From Lineus longissimus (lineage: Eukaryota; Nemertea; Pilidiophora; Heteronemertea; Lineidae), in contig NC_088324.1 of assembly GCF_910592395.1 (NCBI RefSeq), forward strand, positions 7,280,953 to 7,344,952: 64,000 nucleotides of DNA. Reading direction: 5' to 3'. Under the pieces are notes generated by a model. That model was given only the letters and a program-made list of their open reading frames with translations, did not search any database and had not been told where the DNA came from. Positions 1 to 12,842 of the stretch are shown in pieces; the stretch's first letter is position 1, and the number at the start of each line of letters is the position of its first letter. A program made the translations under genes and the position numbers.

Positions 1-130
1 ATTTTCAGTTTCAGTACTAGATCTGTACGAGTCATGTCGGGAATCCCCTCCCATTAAATATGTACGCCTACAAAAGTCTGGAGCATATGGTTCGGCAGCT
101 CTGAAACATATGCTCCAAAATGTGCTCTGG

Positions 131-621
131 AGCGGTATCAGGACAATTGCCCCCTGACAATAAATACCCCCCTAGAAAATTGCCCCGCCTGTAAAATTGT
201 CCCAAAGCCAAATCCCCCTCCCCCAAAAAAAATCCCCCCCGTAAAATCGACCTTCAGCAATATTCCCCTTAGAAAAATTTCATGAGATCGTCCTTGAATT
301 AGAGAAAGGTCAGTTTCGCAACAATCATTTAAGGAATCTTTGAGTTTCCCTGAATCCATCATAAATTGTTTCTAGGTCCCTCGTAGTCATATGACTGGTC
401 GAAAGCTCCTCTTAGATGGGTTTGCATAGGACTTGGCAGGAGGGGGAGTCTTGGGTGTGCAAACTGAGGAGAAAACACATTTGTAAAGAAAATGTGGGAA
501 ATTTCACTGGGGGGGGGGGGGGCAATTTGACAGGGGGCAATTGTAGGGGAGGAATTTATTTTCTGAGGAGGGGCAATTGATTGGGGGAAATTGTCAGGGG
601 GGGGGATTTGTCTTAGAGCCG
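131..621. repeat. Inverted-repeat element with C-rich and G-rich arms
   Basis: The left arm (about 131-300) is C-rich with repeated 'aattgcccc' phrases. The right arm (about 505-621) is its approximate reverse complement, with long G runs and 'ggggcaattg' phrases. The outer ends also pair imperfectly (gagcggtatcaggacaatt against the complement of aaattgtc...gccgtctggagc). This suggests a non-autonomous DNA element or a large imperfect hairpin. No protein is encoded, and the short reading frame across the C-rich arm is low complexity. Confidence 0.45.
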
Positions 622-985
622 TCTGGAGCTAATTTGAGCAGCCTGATTCTGGCCTTTCACTTAGTTCCGTCCCTTGCTTGTAGTACCACTGGATTTCTTT
701 TAATTTCTTTTGAGTAGCACTTTTTGCCTTAAATCCCTGCGATTCATACGAAATAAATGGAAAATGAAAATATTGATTGGAGACACATCTTAATGGCTTC
801 ACGGCTAACATTTACATCTCCGAAAGAAAAAATTTAGAAATTCTATCAACCAGTTAATGAGGTGTTAGACATTAAGAGATTTTAACCAGTTCTAGTATTT
901 TGTAGATAGACTGTACATGAGTGTGTAACATGTATCATACTGTGGTTTACTAGAATAATGTAGTAATTCCTGTCGTTTCAGATCC

Positions 986-1504
986 ATGGCTAATCCAAAT
1001 CAACAGCAGCAGCAGCAGGTACCGCAGTATCTACTGCCTGTACAAGCTGAGGACCTCACTGAAGCGGTTCAGCCTGTGGATGACCTTATTTATCAGGTAC
1101 AAGGCACCTCGCTCTTTGGACTGATCCCACCGACCCACATCAGTTTATCTGTCAGCCTCAAAGTTCTTGCGAAGAGCCTGAAAGTTAATAGTTCATTGAA
1201 CGCAACGCCGGTTCATTCGGAAGTATCATTTTTGATTATCTCTTCATCCCCTATACCCAGCGCATTGTTACAAAATATTCCAATTCAATCGTATTTTAGC
1301 AAGTAGACTTTTGTTGCCTAATTAATCGCATAAATCTAACAGTAATTAACTTCGGTGTCGTTTCAGAGGGCTGTTGATCCTAACCCGCGACAGCAGCAAG
1401 TACATGTTCAGGGCAATCCATCTCAACCACAGTTGCCACAGCAGGTCAGCACTGAATCAGAGTCAGCAACATCAAACACCACAGCAGGTCGAGGACCTAT
1501 ATGA
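986..1504 (+). CDS. Possible two-exon Q/P-rich protein, unrecognised
   Basis: Exon 1 (986-1096) would follow an acceptor 'gtcgtttcag' and start MANPNQQQQQQ; it can end at 'tatcag|gtacaa' after 37 codons. Exon 2 (1367-1504) follows a second 'gtcgtttcag' and encodes a Q-, P- and S-rich tail ending at TGA, for about 82 aa in total. The acidic motif 'EDLTEAVQPVDDL' of exon 1 recurs in another frame as 'EDLYELVQVVHGY' near 1493-1535, so the region may contain a decayed exon duplication. No family is recognised. The sequence is low complexity, so this could equally be non-coding or the remnant of a longer gene. Confidence 0.22.
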
Positions 1505-1574
1505 ACTGGTTCAGGTTGTGCATGGATACGAGTAACAATCATCATATCCGCCAAAAGCGAGTCTGTTGTGAGCT

Positions 1575-1941
1575 CAATAGCATGCCGCGAAGTTACTATT
1601 TATAGCTCACAAGATCATTTGCATAAGATATTGATGACTTTTAGTCACGTGACAGGCGGACATCGACACTTATTTCTACGCATTTGAGCTTATTCCAAAG
1701 TAAATTATCTTTGACCCTGCATTGTTTTTAGCATGAATGATACCATTGAGTCAGAGAGAGAAATATTCAGAACAATTACGTAGTATTTCCAACACTCGGA
1801 CATGTGCCAGATGAATCTAACTGCCCAAGTTAGAAAGCCTGAATCCATTACGAAACCGCATTTTGTCCGACATTGCCTGTAATTCAGCGATGGGGAAATA
1901 GAGGGCAGCAGCTGCAGTGACGTCATCTTCGCGGAATGTTA
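1575..1941. mobile_element. MITE copy 1, 17-bp terminal inverted repeats
   Basis: The element begins AATAGCATGCCGCGAAG and ends with the near-complement CTTCGCGGAATGTTAT. The interior is almost the same as that of the element at 2395-2763, apart from small differences. There is no coding capacity, so it is a non-autonomous DNA transposon. Confidence 0.65.
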
Positions 1942-2394
1942 TCAGCTCAAAATAAGAACGGGCCAAATATGGCATGACTGCTGGATTGAAACAGTGACGA
2001 TTAAAATATCCAGGAATTGTGGAACTTCGAACGACCATGGACAGCTTTCTAAACTGTTATGTGGATTAGAGTTTTTCTTTTATTTGAAAGACGTTGGGTG
2101 GATACTGCGTCACTAACGTTTAAGTCCTCAGTTATTCTAATTAATGAAGTATAAGTCAAGTCAGGTTATCCTGCCACTGGTACCGTGTAAACCAGTTAAA
2201 TCTGTCACAGGGTCGCACCATCGGCGACTAAACCGATACCCACTCCAGCTCGCCTTAAAGGATAGGTTGGTGGCTTGACACCCGGTTGAAACTAAAAACA
2301 ACAGTCAGCAAAGGACGGATGAGCTGCCATCTAGCACACTACATTTTGGAGAGGAGTCCGGGGTGACTAGAATGCCTATAAGTGCGACGAGATG

Positions 2395-2763
2395 AATAGC
2401 ATTCCGCGAAGTTACTATTTATAGCTCACAAGGTCATTTGCATAAGATATTGATAAAGTTTTAGTCACTTGACAGTCGGACATTGACACTTATTTCTACG
2501 CATTTGAGCTTATTTCAAAGTCAATTATCTTTGACCCTGCATTGTTTTTAGCATGAATGATACCATAGAGTCAGAGAGAGAAATATTCAGAACAATTATG
2601 TAGTATTTCCAACACTCGGACATGTGCCAGATTGAATCTAACTGCCCTAGTTAGAAAGCCTGAATCCATTACGAAACCGCATGTTTGTCACATTGCCTGT
2701 AATTCAGCGATGGGGAAATAGAGGGCAGCAGCTGCAGTGACGTCATCTTCGCGGAATGCTATT
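2395..2763. mobile_element. MITE copy 2, 17-bp terminal inverted repeats
   Basis: The ends are exact complements: AATAGCATTCCGCGAAG at the left and CTTCGCGGAATGCTATT at the right. It is about 369 bp long and closely similar to the copy 450 bp upstream. Two close copies of one family in the same orientation imply recent activity or a local duplication. Confidence 0.7.
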
Positions 2764-5700
2764 ACCAATGAGCAGGAACTGTGGCAGAAGCAATAGACGT
2801 AAAGAATTTGCATGCAGCCAGAAACTCACCATCGACAACACAGTCAGTATTATTGTATATATGGTAAAATAGAACGCATGACCGGCGATAGGTTCCAGCC
2901 TAGGACACTTCAAACATGAGTCATGATGCTTCTAAGTCAGTTCTGAAAAAAAACGTAGTTTAAAGTGGCAAATTTGCAATAATTGTGATATTTGATATGA
3001 ATTTTACATTTGGTGCTAACTTCGAAGTGGCCAAAGTACACATTCTATAATTTACATGCAATAATCGTGTTTGACATATATTTGATGATGCTTGCCTTAA
3101 TGAACTCTCCTCATGCGATCCGTCCCTCGATTTCAGAACATCCCGTAATGTATGTTGCTCTGCTGTGATCGTGAGATCATTTGGTATATCTGTACGACCG
3201 TATTCCGTGGGAAATTGGATTTCCGATAAAAATTAGACCCGCCAGATCTTTTGTGACTTGTTAATTTGAGAGATGTTAGGAGGCTATTTTTCATTTCAAA
3301 ATTATGTGGAGAAAAGATTCTGCAGTGTGTCACATGGCCCATAACCAAGATAACAGGCTTATTCATACGACAGGACACCATTTTTGTATTTTAAGAAGTA
3401 TTACTGGGCAAATTTCCGTTTGTTATCAGAAATTTTTGTACGTGTAATTCATTAACATTTATTTAGATATACCAGGCACTATAGAGTGAGTTTAAGTCTT
3501 GGCAAGGTAACTTTGAGTAACACTGATGGTTGTGTTTACATACATGTATCAACTTTGACACAAGTATATACATTGCATGTACATTTATTACGAAGTTAAA
3601 CTATGATCAGATATCGTAGTTGATTTATAGGAAAAGAGTTGTCTCCTAATTGTATTTGGTCAACATGTTAACTGGGTTAACATGTTAAGAGTTCCTACCA
3701 TTACTGGTGTTCGCAATTTTTTATGTATTTCAAATATTATTAAGATTTACGATGGACATAATACTAGTGTCTGACCCGATTGGAAGGACTATTGTGCGGT
3801 TATATATAGAGGCCATGACTGTCGATAGCTCAAAATGGAATCACTAGGTTCCGGACATTTTTACCCAAGAGGTTCTCAAACTTCTACATCTGGTGCCAAT
3901 TAAAACGGTGCATTTTTCATTAATTATTAGATTGAGAGATGTGCCACTGTTGTTGTTCTGTAGTCGCTGTTATTTTTTAATTCGTAACCGGAACGTACAT
4001 AAACATAATAGCAATTATGGATTAACGACTGTTTAACTCGCCATTGGTTAGAAAGACTAGCACTTAATTATAATTTTGGATGTAGGGGCTTTTTGTAATA
4101 AACTCACTCTAATTCATCAACCATTGAACTTATCTGATTGCTTCTCCCTGAATTATGTTTTCAAAACAACCCCATACTGAATATTCCCGCAAACAAAATG
4201 TGCAATTGGGCTGATAAAAAATGTAGTATTTTAAAAATCAAAAAAGGACGTGCGCCCCAGGGAGGCCCAGAATCATTTTCCCTCACACAAAGGATACACA
4301 ATAGAATTATGTTGTTCAAGGGAAAATAGTTCTGGTCCTCCCTGCATAGGTGATCAATTAAGAAAATAGGGAAAACATAAATTGCATAGTTTTTCCCTTT
4401 TACATCAATCAAAGTAGCTCAATTTAAAAAAACACACACTTATGGAGTTATTTTGAGTTGTTCATTGTTCATTGTTCTCTAATCTATGATTGATGAAAGG
4501 AATCATTCTGATTTCAACAGCTTTAAAAGTTAACAGCGATATTTTGTGACTTGTTTGTTGATGAGCAGAGATCTTTCAAGGAATTACCGGGTATGCATAT
4601 CGCACATGTAACATATTAACATATTATTATATTATTATTTAACATGTAACATATTATTTGTCACGAATTGTGAATAATAATATACACTACATGTATTTGC
4701 AAAAAGAATGTAGTAAGATTTCTTTTCTTGATAAATCATCACTTTGTAAGGAAAAGGTATTTTGTTCTGTTTTGAGAAGATGCTTCAGACATGAAATCTG
4801 CCGGATGTGAATTAAATATGCAGCTCTCGAAAATACCTTGCTCATGGACGCAGGCGCCAAGGCGATAACATAGCACAATTAATTGCGATTCGTAAAAAAG
4901 CAGCACTGGTGTTTTAAAGTTTCAATTCAAATAGGCTTGATTATATCCAGAAAGAGATAGGGTTGGGCTTATTATCGTCTCCCCACACTCTATGCCTGAA
5001 TTTGCTTGCAAAAAAAGACTAGCAAAATTGTTTGCCTAAACATGGCTTGCATTGGTCAAAACTCAGCGAGACGATCGCAATTCACAAATAGGAGACCTCA
5101 TAATGAGTGATTGTAGAGTATTTGGTAACAATCCCTAGTTTAAGAAAGGGAATCTGAGAGGTATCACGAAGCAAAATATTCTATCAAGTCTCGTAACTGT
5201 GAATACAGAATTCTAGACTTGGCGTTACGAAATTCCTACTTACAAATTTAACTTTTTTAAATGGAAGAATTTGCGTCATGCCATAAAGGGACAGTCTGTG
5301 CCGTTTCACCCGGATATGCATGTACACCAGTATACGGACAGATACTCTCCTGATGGTGGTCAGCGGATTTTTCTATGTTTGTCATTGGAAAGATGTTTCA
5401 GCTTAATAGTTAAAGCGTCCTCAATGTTATCGTAACTATTCTTGACTTGATTGAAGAAGATGACATCGTGTCAAGTTAGCGTCATGATCCAACGCATGAC
5501 TTCGAGATGACAATCGCGTACGATCGTGAAATGGCATATTTCATTGCACACATTTTTTCATTTGTGGGAGAAAAATGGCGACATATTTTATAACAAGAAC
5601 GATGCGAAAATAAGCCACCTCTGCAAGGTGATGTCGGCATTGGCTTCCATAAGTTATCAGTTAAATGCTAGTGGCAGAAACAGTGACAAACTTGGTCATT

Positions 5701-8559
5701 TCAGGAAAATTACACCATACTTCTGTCATATTGTTTTTCTTCTTGATGATCCGTACCAAATCATGCATTCTGACTTTTGTTCAACATAAAAAAATTAGCA
5801 CGGACAAGTGGATGATCCAGTGAGTTTCACTCGCTGTACACTTTTAGGAAATAAACATAATTTGATGAGCTGGATATAAATAGTACAAGTTCACCTTTTG
5901 TGGTATTACCAAAATAAATATCATGTCGTTGACCAAGAAACAACATGAGATTACAAACTTATTTTGGAGTGTTTCGCAGACCCCGCCCCGTACCCATAAT
6001 AAACCGTTTAAAATAGGCTCACGTAAAGCTTTGTCGTCCAACACAATCCTGATATCAGATTTATAAGCATTTCAAAACTTGATTGAAGCCTAACCAGTAA
6101 TGATGAGTGTGGAGGGCAATGATAATAATTGATCGATTTCGTATTATCGATTTGAAGTTCATTTGAATTTTTTTCTCCAATCGATTAATACTCAACCCAC
6201 TGCTATTCTGCACTACTAAGATGAATTTCGATTCAATAGAGAGACCATTTTGTACAAACTTGCGACATCTGATTGCACACTCATGCTAGGAGATATTAAG
6301 GTAAAACATTTCGCAGGCTCTAATAGATACCTTTACAATAGCTGTATCAATAATCCCAGAGTAATGCATGCATGATGCCAATGCACGATGTTAACGCGCC
6401 TGCTAGAATAGACAGGTTTTGCAACCCCAAACGGTCGATGAAGTACGAACCACAAACTAAGGTAGGTCATGGCATTAAAGGAAACCTATCACGAAACGCT
6501 TATAAAAATGGGGAGTTTTGAACGGCCCGGCGAATACCTAAGGCGGGAACAAGCTTACATTGGTAAATCTTAGCAGTTTCGAGTTCCCATCAGGTAGTTG
6601 ATTATGTAAGCTGGGCATCTGGGTAACATTGCATAACATTTACTAACCCCACTCAATGAACTGCATAAGAGGTAATCACCAATTGAGTTATTTTTACTAC
6701 GTTCAGCTAGTCGAAATGAAGATTTTGTGCCACGACTGGATCTTTTTAAGTGCTGAACTCAGGAATTAACAAACACTCGTAAATCATGTAAATGTTTGTC
6801 TACTTAGTTGTATAAGGAATCGGAGACATTTTCAAAACACGATGCCGATAAAGTAAATGTCCATACTTCGTACTTCGTCATGTTGGTAGCTCTTCGTAAA
6901 GGTGGCGACACCTGATTCTATTTTGGCGTGAACGATAACCAATGGATCCCAACGTAAACTCTATGTGAGTTAGGTAGATGATTCGATTCGACATATCATA
7001 CATACTGATTGAATAATATCAGCGACTGTGCCCGACCACAATCGAAGCACTGAGAACTGCACACACAATGACGCCTTAAAATGGAGTTACATAAGACAAC
7101 TTTTTAGTATTTAATTTCTTATCAAGGTGGACACTGTTCTCTTCTGAGTGAGCTACTATAAAACACCACGGATTCATCACTGGGGAGTGAAGTTACTACC
7201 CATCAAATAATGAACTGGACTATTCAAATCGTATTTATAACGGGCCGCATATAACAGTCCACAGAAATAAACAAGCTTTGGACTCAGATTTGGATCCGAC
7301 TTTTAGTCCGGAAGATGATTTTGTTGATTTGATAGAGTTTTTGTAAATTACTCATGTCAGGGGAGGGGGAGGTCACGCGCTATAATCAGTCCACGGAAAA
7401 ATCTCATAAAAAGGCGTTTTGGCCTCGAGGAACGAAAATAAATCGTGGTTAACTTGACATCCCTTTGCAAACAAACGCATAGCAAGGCGATTATTATCCT
7501 CCGAATTGACTGAACGAAATAGCGGTTTCCCGTCGCGATCGCAGTGATACAGCAATGTTTCAAGTGTGGATTTAGCTGCGAACGAACGACTTCAACACTG
7601 TCTGCATTATATGACAGTATAAATTCGTCTCGAAAAAATAAAATTCGCGCAATTTCCCGTCGTTTAACCCGTCTATTTGCCTACGCCCCGAAACTGTTTC
7701 GATTGAGTCAGAAAGGGTAATATCACGAAGACGCGCACGGCGATGGTGTTGCAATCCTGCCTCTGGGATTCACTACTGAAAATGCCGCCAACAATATACC
7801 AAATTGGACCAGTTCGACCTTTCAGAGGTAAAAACATGCATCAAATGAGCCCCAAGACGACCAAAATTTAACTACATAAAATTTACAGGTGAGTAAGATC
7901 GTCATTCAAATTTGCCAAATCGTGCTAATTTAGCGCCGAACCCGGAAGTTGTGATCAGCAACAACGGAAAGTGTAAATTTTCTGTGGACGTGTCTTTTTG
8001 GCGGCTCAACCCTTTATAATAATAATTGAGGATTTTGATTGGTTAATCATCAGAAATTGACCGTCAGGTCTTGTTTTGACGATGCGTCCCAATTAGTACA
8101 ACTATGCCACAAGCTGTTGAAAGATAGTGAAATATAGAAATAAATTCTATGGAGGAGCGTTGGGCAAATTGACACAAAGTCACTGAGACGGCAAATTTTG
8201 ACACCGATGGACGACGGAGCTTGTCCGTTCAATTTATTGGTAAGGTCACATATACTATTACAATTAGGAGCGTTTGAGTCCTTACATCTTCGAATTTTCG
8301 TCTCTGTACCACAAGACGTCATTGTCATTGAGTGGCTTATTTCCGATATGTGCGGCGGCGCCGTCTGAGACGTCGACATGATCTGAGATTTTTCCCTCTT
8401 GATTTTTTTATATCCAGCCAATGATCGGAACGTTCTTGTGGGTTCGACGTCTACATGAGGAGACCTAACCATTATCTAGAGACATCGCCCCGATAGTATG
8501 CATTCATTTTCGTACACAAATTTCCAGTTTCGTAAATATGTTCAGAATATGAATTTTAG
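2764..8559. other. Long stretch with no supported gene
   Basis: AT-rich unique-looking DNA. I see no conserved exon, RNA gene or clear transposon. Around 4610-4680 there is an AT-rich patch with repeated 'aacatattat'. A 140-codon open frame on the minus strand (8050-8472) has no recognisable domain and no clear splice context; it is noted but not called. Confidence 0.5.
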
Positions 8560-8705
8560 CATTGCCGTTGAGACATACATGTATGTACAAATACTATTTG
8601 TTCGAAGTTTCAGCAAATTCGTATGCATAATAACTGCACTACGACATTGTGTATAAACTTCAATTCTATTTTTGAATTACGAATGGCGTACCCCTTTCAA
8701 TGAGG
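8560..8705. repeat. Fragment of dispersed repeat ('ataactgcactacgacattgtgta' family)
   Basis: This segment shares several blocks, in order, with copies at 30958-31200 and 33176-33412, and a shorter piece near 23515-23620. The blocks include 'cattgccgttg', 'caaatactat' and 'ataactgcactacgacattgtgta'. The copy here is more diverged. Confidence 0.55.
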
Positions 8706-9100
8706 AAACACAGGACCAGATGATTGGGCGAAGATTCAGTTTGAAAGCTGCATTCGACCGGCCAAGAGACGTCTCTGTACATTTGGCCTAATTTACATTA
8801 TGTTAAGTGGGAGATACATCTCTGTCGGCCTTCTTAAGCACGCACCTTCAGTATGATTAATGCATCATTATGCATCATGGTCTTTATCGCATTTCCTCCA
8901 AGCCCTGATCGAATATCCGGATACGAGTGTTAAACAATTATTGATTACTACATGTGTATCTTATTGAGTTTCGTGTAATGTAAATGTAAATGTGCAATCA
9001 TTGCACGATTCTTAATTTAGTTCTGGACATAGAATCTGGGAAGAATTCTGTAACGAATGTACAGCACGTACATTTACACATCGGGATTTTTTATCACTAG

Positions 9101-9491
9101 TAGCAGGCTTTTTCCGACTTCTTAACGGTTTCTCTAACTTTTCCCTGATTTATCCGACAAAAGTCCGACATTGTCTGACTTTTTTCCTGAAAGGTCGGAT
9201 TTCTAGAAACCTGTTAAAAAACTAGAGCTTCCCAAAATATGGCATTAAAGATCAAAGGCATATGCCGAATGAGGTTAATGAGGTGACCGACTAAGGGTCA
9301 ATCTGAGGCTCACACCTCCTTAACCCCACTCAGCATAGGCCTTTGGTAGTTACTGTCCTATTTTGGGAAGCCCTGGCATTTTTCACAAGTTTTTTTAGAA
9401 ATCCGATCTTTCAGGGAAATGTCGGACTTCTGTCGGGTAAATCAGGAAAAAAGTAAGAGAAACCGTTCTGAAGTCGGAAAAAGCCCCCTAC
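9101..9491. mobile_element. Long inverted-repeat (hairpin) element
   Basis: The left half (9101-9285) starts tagcaggctttttccgactt. The right half is its reverse complement and ends aagtcggaaaaagccccct. The arms are about 180 bp, imperfect and rich in 'tccgac' phrases. A deleted copy of the same family lies at 37355-37640. There is no coding capacity; it looks like a foldback or MITE-type element. Confidence 0.7.
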
Positions 9492-9890
9492 TTGCGTATC
9501 TGGCTGGGAACTATTTTAACGACCTTTCGAACACCTGACAGCCAAATTACATGTATTGAACGTTTATGTATAGACTCGGGAACACTTGGTGAACTTAAGT
9601 GTATTATTCGGTGCCTACTTTAAATGAAATAATATCCTAGTGGTCTCCTAGCGAAAATGAACTAGTTCTATACGACTTGCAAATCTTTTGAAGTTGTTAT
9701 TTTTTTATCTTGCTCAAAGGGAATTTTGAGAATGCTTATTATCCCAGTCTCGATAGAAGATCGATCTGGCGTTCAGGGAGCTGCTATAAAGCGCTCATTT
9801 GAACCCGACAATTAGAGTAACTAAGTAGGCACTCGACCGAGATTGGAACTCCCAACCGCTTAATCATTTTGCTGGTACTATACAATCATC
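9492..9890. other. No gene seen
   Basis: Unique-looking AT-rich sequence upstream of the PAN-like frame; no feature is supported. Confidence 0.4.
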
Positions 9891-10163
9891 ATGGCTACCG
9901 TGGTTGCCTTTGAGTATTTCAAGAAGTTTGCAACTGACTGGGCAATTTTAGAACAAGACTTGGCCAATCAAAATGTCGTTTCACAACTGGCGTGTGCCAT
10001 ATTGTGCGTGCGACTGAAATGCTTAACGTTTGTAGACCTACGTGATGATGAATTACGTGTGTGTCAGCTGAGTAAAAAGAAGGGTTCGTGTATGGAAAAG
10101 GAGGAGGCCTTCAGAGAAGTAGGATCCAGGATGTATCAGAAGAAGGTAATTGTATGGCAGTGA
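9891..10163 (+). CDS. PAN/apple-like domain exon (hypothetical, small or partial)
   Basis: The 90-codon frame starts in a good context (atcATGgct). The region around residues 28-65 has the spacing of a PAN/apple module: 'LACAILCVRLKCLTF', then 'VCQLSKKKGSC', with cysteines at the helix and strand positions typical of the fold. PAN modules mediate protein or carbohydrate binding in secreted and surface proteins of marine invertebrates. No signal peptide is seen at this ATG. A plausible splice donor (AGAAG|GTAATT, about 10145) near the end suggests an internal exon of a larger gene or a fragment. No partner exons were identified. Confidence 0.33.
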   Translation: MATVVAFEYFKKFATDWAILEQDLANQNVVSQLACAILCVRLKCLTFVDLRDDELRVCQLSKKKGSCMEKEEAFREVGSRMYQKKVIVWQ

Positions 10164-10584
10164 CTTCGCACTTATGCTATCATCAGGATAGCAACACCGG
10201 TCCAGTTTGGGTAAGATGAGACTATGTCACCATGGTGACGCAAAATAAACATATATTTTTGAATCGCCAATGGTTTGACGTTCGTTTCTCTCAAATACGT
10301 ACTTATTCCTTTTTCCAAAAGGTATTTCTGAAACTCTCTTGCTTATTTCTTGTTTAAAACATGGATTACCTTTCACTCGATTTATGTCTATCGATTTGTG
10401 ATATCATGCATACATATTATCACACTGTACATCCACAATGTATATCTTTTCTGAAATTGAATTCCAATCGTTCAAAATTATTGAAAAATTACCGTTTAAA
10501 TATCCATCACTGCAAATGTCGGGATCTTACAATATTTTCAAATGCAGATTCGGACCCTCGCTTGCTCTTATTTCTCCTAATAAG

Positions 10585-11170
10585 ACTGTGTCCTTGGTTA
10601 CAGGCCGCTAGTCCGAAGGCCCGCTAGTCAATGCTAGTCCGAAAATGGAAAAAAGGAAGACCGCTTGTCCGACAGAGAACAGTTCCCCCGGTAATATAAT
10701 TATTCCGAATGTTACATTACGGTCAGCCAGCTTTCTCACCATGAAATAATCATCAGTCATTAGTCTAAGAATAAAAAAATTCGATGTGCGTGATTTTTTA
10801 GGGCCAACCTAAAGCAGCAACTCTATTTCACAATTATTTGGCAACATTATAGGTATTTAGGAGTTTAACAAATATGAAGGGACATTTTCTTAATAACGGC
10901 GCTTTGTCAGTCTTGCGAAATATGTTATAGGTCACCCTGTAAGTTCATGACCGTTTTGGACAAGCGGGTCTACTTTACCATTTTGGATGAGCGGGTCTTT
11001 TCCCTGATTTCAGACTAGCCTATCAATTTATTCATCTAGACTAGCGGGTCTTTTCTCGGATTTCGGACTAGCGGGATTTTTTTTCAAAATGAATTTTATA
11101 GTGTACTTTTCGGCCCGGGGAGTCATCGGACTAGTGGGCCTTCGGACTAGGGGACAGTCACTGTGTCCTT
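10585..11170. mobile_element. Non-autonomous DNA transposon with 11-bp direct flanks
   Basis: Terminal inverted repeats share 'ctagtccgaaggccc' (left about 10606, right as its complement near 11146). Repeated 'ctagtccg' and 'cggactag' motifs occur in subterminal positions. The identical 11-mer ACTGTGTCCTT flanks the element (10585-10595 and 11160-11170), which looks like a target-site duplication. No transposase frame is present in the roughly 560-bp interior. Confidence 0.7.
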
Positions 11171-11879
11171 TCGTACAACATGTTGGTGCTTCACAAGTCC
11201 CATTGAGCTTTCAAATACGGTGCACGCATCGGTTGGCCTTAGCAGCACCAACCAGATTTGTCGGGTGACGAGGCCCAAGCTTTTCAATAGTTCCATAACT
11301 GTGTTCTAGCAGTTGTGGACGAGACAACCATCACCCGCGCAAGTTTGGTATCAATTCCCAGAAAAAAAAGGTCATTAACTACAGCCACAGCCCTGTGCGC
11401 ATGTTTTGATGACGTTGCAGTGTGGCTTCACATCGTAATGCGTTCAGTGCTTTCGCTGGGATGTGGCATGACGTCACGAATAAAGGAATACGAAATGATC
11501 ATCTTTGTCACAAAGTTTGGGATGAAGTGTAATATAATCAAGAAGTAAAGAACATCGAAAAAAAAGTCAGTCGGCATGAGCAAGATCAAGAAAACCTACT
11601 TCTTATCTTCGTGGTCACAAGTCTCCGTGATTGAAGAAGTGTTCATATCATGTGTGTTTGACTGTTGTAGGCCTCTCGAAGAATGTCGCCCAGTGAACCT
11701 AATCGGGGAATCCTTTAGATCGGAACTTGTTGTGTATTTTCTGAATGGCAAAACGAGTGAGTACGCCCTGATATAATGGATTTGACAATTTCGATAAATG
11801 CTGTTGATAAATTAGTAACCCTAGTTGTTATTATTCCATCAGTCATGTCAGTACCTTTTGTCTCCAAAAGGATAGACAG
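11171..11879. other. Region upstream of the 11.9-14.1 kb frames; possible 5' exons
   Basis: Several 60-77-codon plus-strand frames exist (11315-11548, 11576-11776, 11776-11982), but none shows a recognisable domain. They could include 5' exons of the next gene. I cannot choose between them. Confidence 0.3.
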
Positions 11880-12842
11880 ATGCGATATAGAATTAACGAG
11901 AGAACACGTTTTCGGGAACCATTTATTGCACATAAAAAGGACCTTTACTATTTTGACATGCCAACAGCCAGAATTACGTTAATTAAATTGCCAATTGAGA
12001 TCCCATTTTATCGCATAACAGTGCACCAATATAATGGTAGAGATTTCAATCTGGTGTATAAATCAAAGTTTGGAATTTCTAAGAGAATATATGGCTTCGC
12101 CACATGCTACTACAGGCAGTTTATCATTGCTTACACCAAAATCAAAAGACTTCGCTTGTATTTACTCTACGATATCACAAAGGGTACCTTCCCAGGAAAA
12201 ATAGTCTTTCCGAGATCTGATCGGTGTTGCCATACAGCTAGGGCTAACCAAAACCTTCGTGTAGGATATCAAGAAAAAATTGTCGTATATTGTAAACTTC
12301 ACGGCCGTTTTAGGGCGAACATTTACGACTCGGTCGAAGTAACCAAGACGGACAGGTTTAACTTAATTCTTTGCAAAGGAGTGCAAGTTCCTTTGCTGGT
12401 GTCACCTGAATTCATCAGCAGAGGGTGTGTCTACTTATTTGCTTCAGATAAATCTGATGATATTTCCGTTTACGGAAGTGAAAATCACTATCAACCAAAG
12501 AAACTAGTCATGAGGCATCGTGCTTATTTTGCCCCTGAGCAGAAACGTGGGTTAAGGTATAACCAAAAGGCTGATACGCTGTGCTTGATTGCTGGGCCCG
12601 GCCCTGTTGCAATTGGGCTGGAACGATTCTACAGTCCGAAGAATGGTCTTGTCAAGAAAGGTTCGGGTAAATTCGAATTCCGTGAATTTATTCCATCATT
12701 CCGTCCCTTTAACGATCAGGATGACATGCATTTCTTGTTCTATTCGGATGGATCACTGTTGAATCTGATACCAGCGCGAAAGAAAGCGGGTATAAGTCAA
12801 CACATTATATCCGTTGTAAAATATAATACAGTGAACTTGTAG
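11880..12842 (+). CDS. Uncharacterised beta-rich protein, frame A of a paralogous pair
   Basis: A 320-codon open frame ending in TAG. It is rich in aromatic and beta-branched residues, with short blade-like phrases such as 'LYDITKGTFPGKIVFPRSDRC' split over about residues 95-116. The next frame has a matching segment, 'LYDISSGNYVGRIVLP'. The 'YDI..G...G+I.LP' pattern resembles WD- or F-box-associated beta-propeller blades; that is an inference, and no family is recognised. No signal peptide or membrane segment is seen. The first ATG sits just after a possible acceptor (gatagacag|atg), so this may be a terminal exon rather than a whole gene. Confidence 0.5.
   Translation: MRYRINERTRFREPFIAHKKDLYYFDMPTARITLIKLPIEIPFYRITVHQYNGRDFNLVYKSKFGISKRIYGFATCYYRQFIIAYTKIKRLRLYLLYDITKGTFPGKIVFPRSDRCCHTARANQNLRVGYQEKIVVYCKLHGRFRANIYDSVEVTKTDRFNLILCKGVQVPLLVSPEFISRGCVYLFASDKSDDISVYGSENHYQPKKLVMRHRAYFAPEQKRGLRYNQKADTLCLIAGPGPVAIGLERFYSPKNGLVKKGSGKFEFREFIPSFRPFNDQDDMHFLFYSDGSLLNLIPARKKAGISQHIISVVKYNTVNL

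Noticed and set aside
8050-8472. 140-codon minus-strand frame
   Set aside because: No recognisable domain, no clear splice signals at either end, no paralogue in the window; length alone is not enough.
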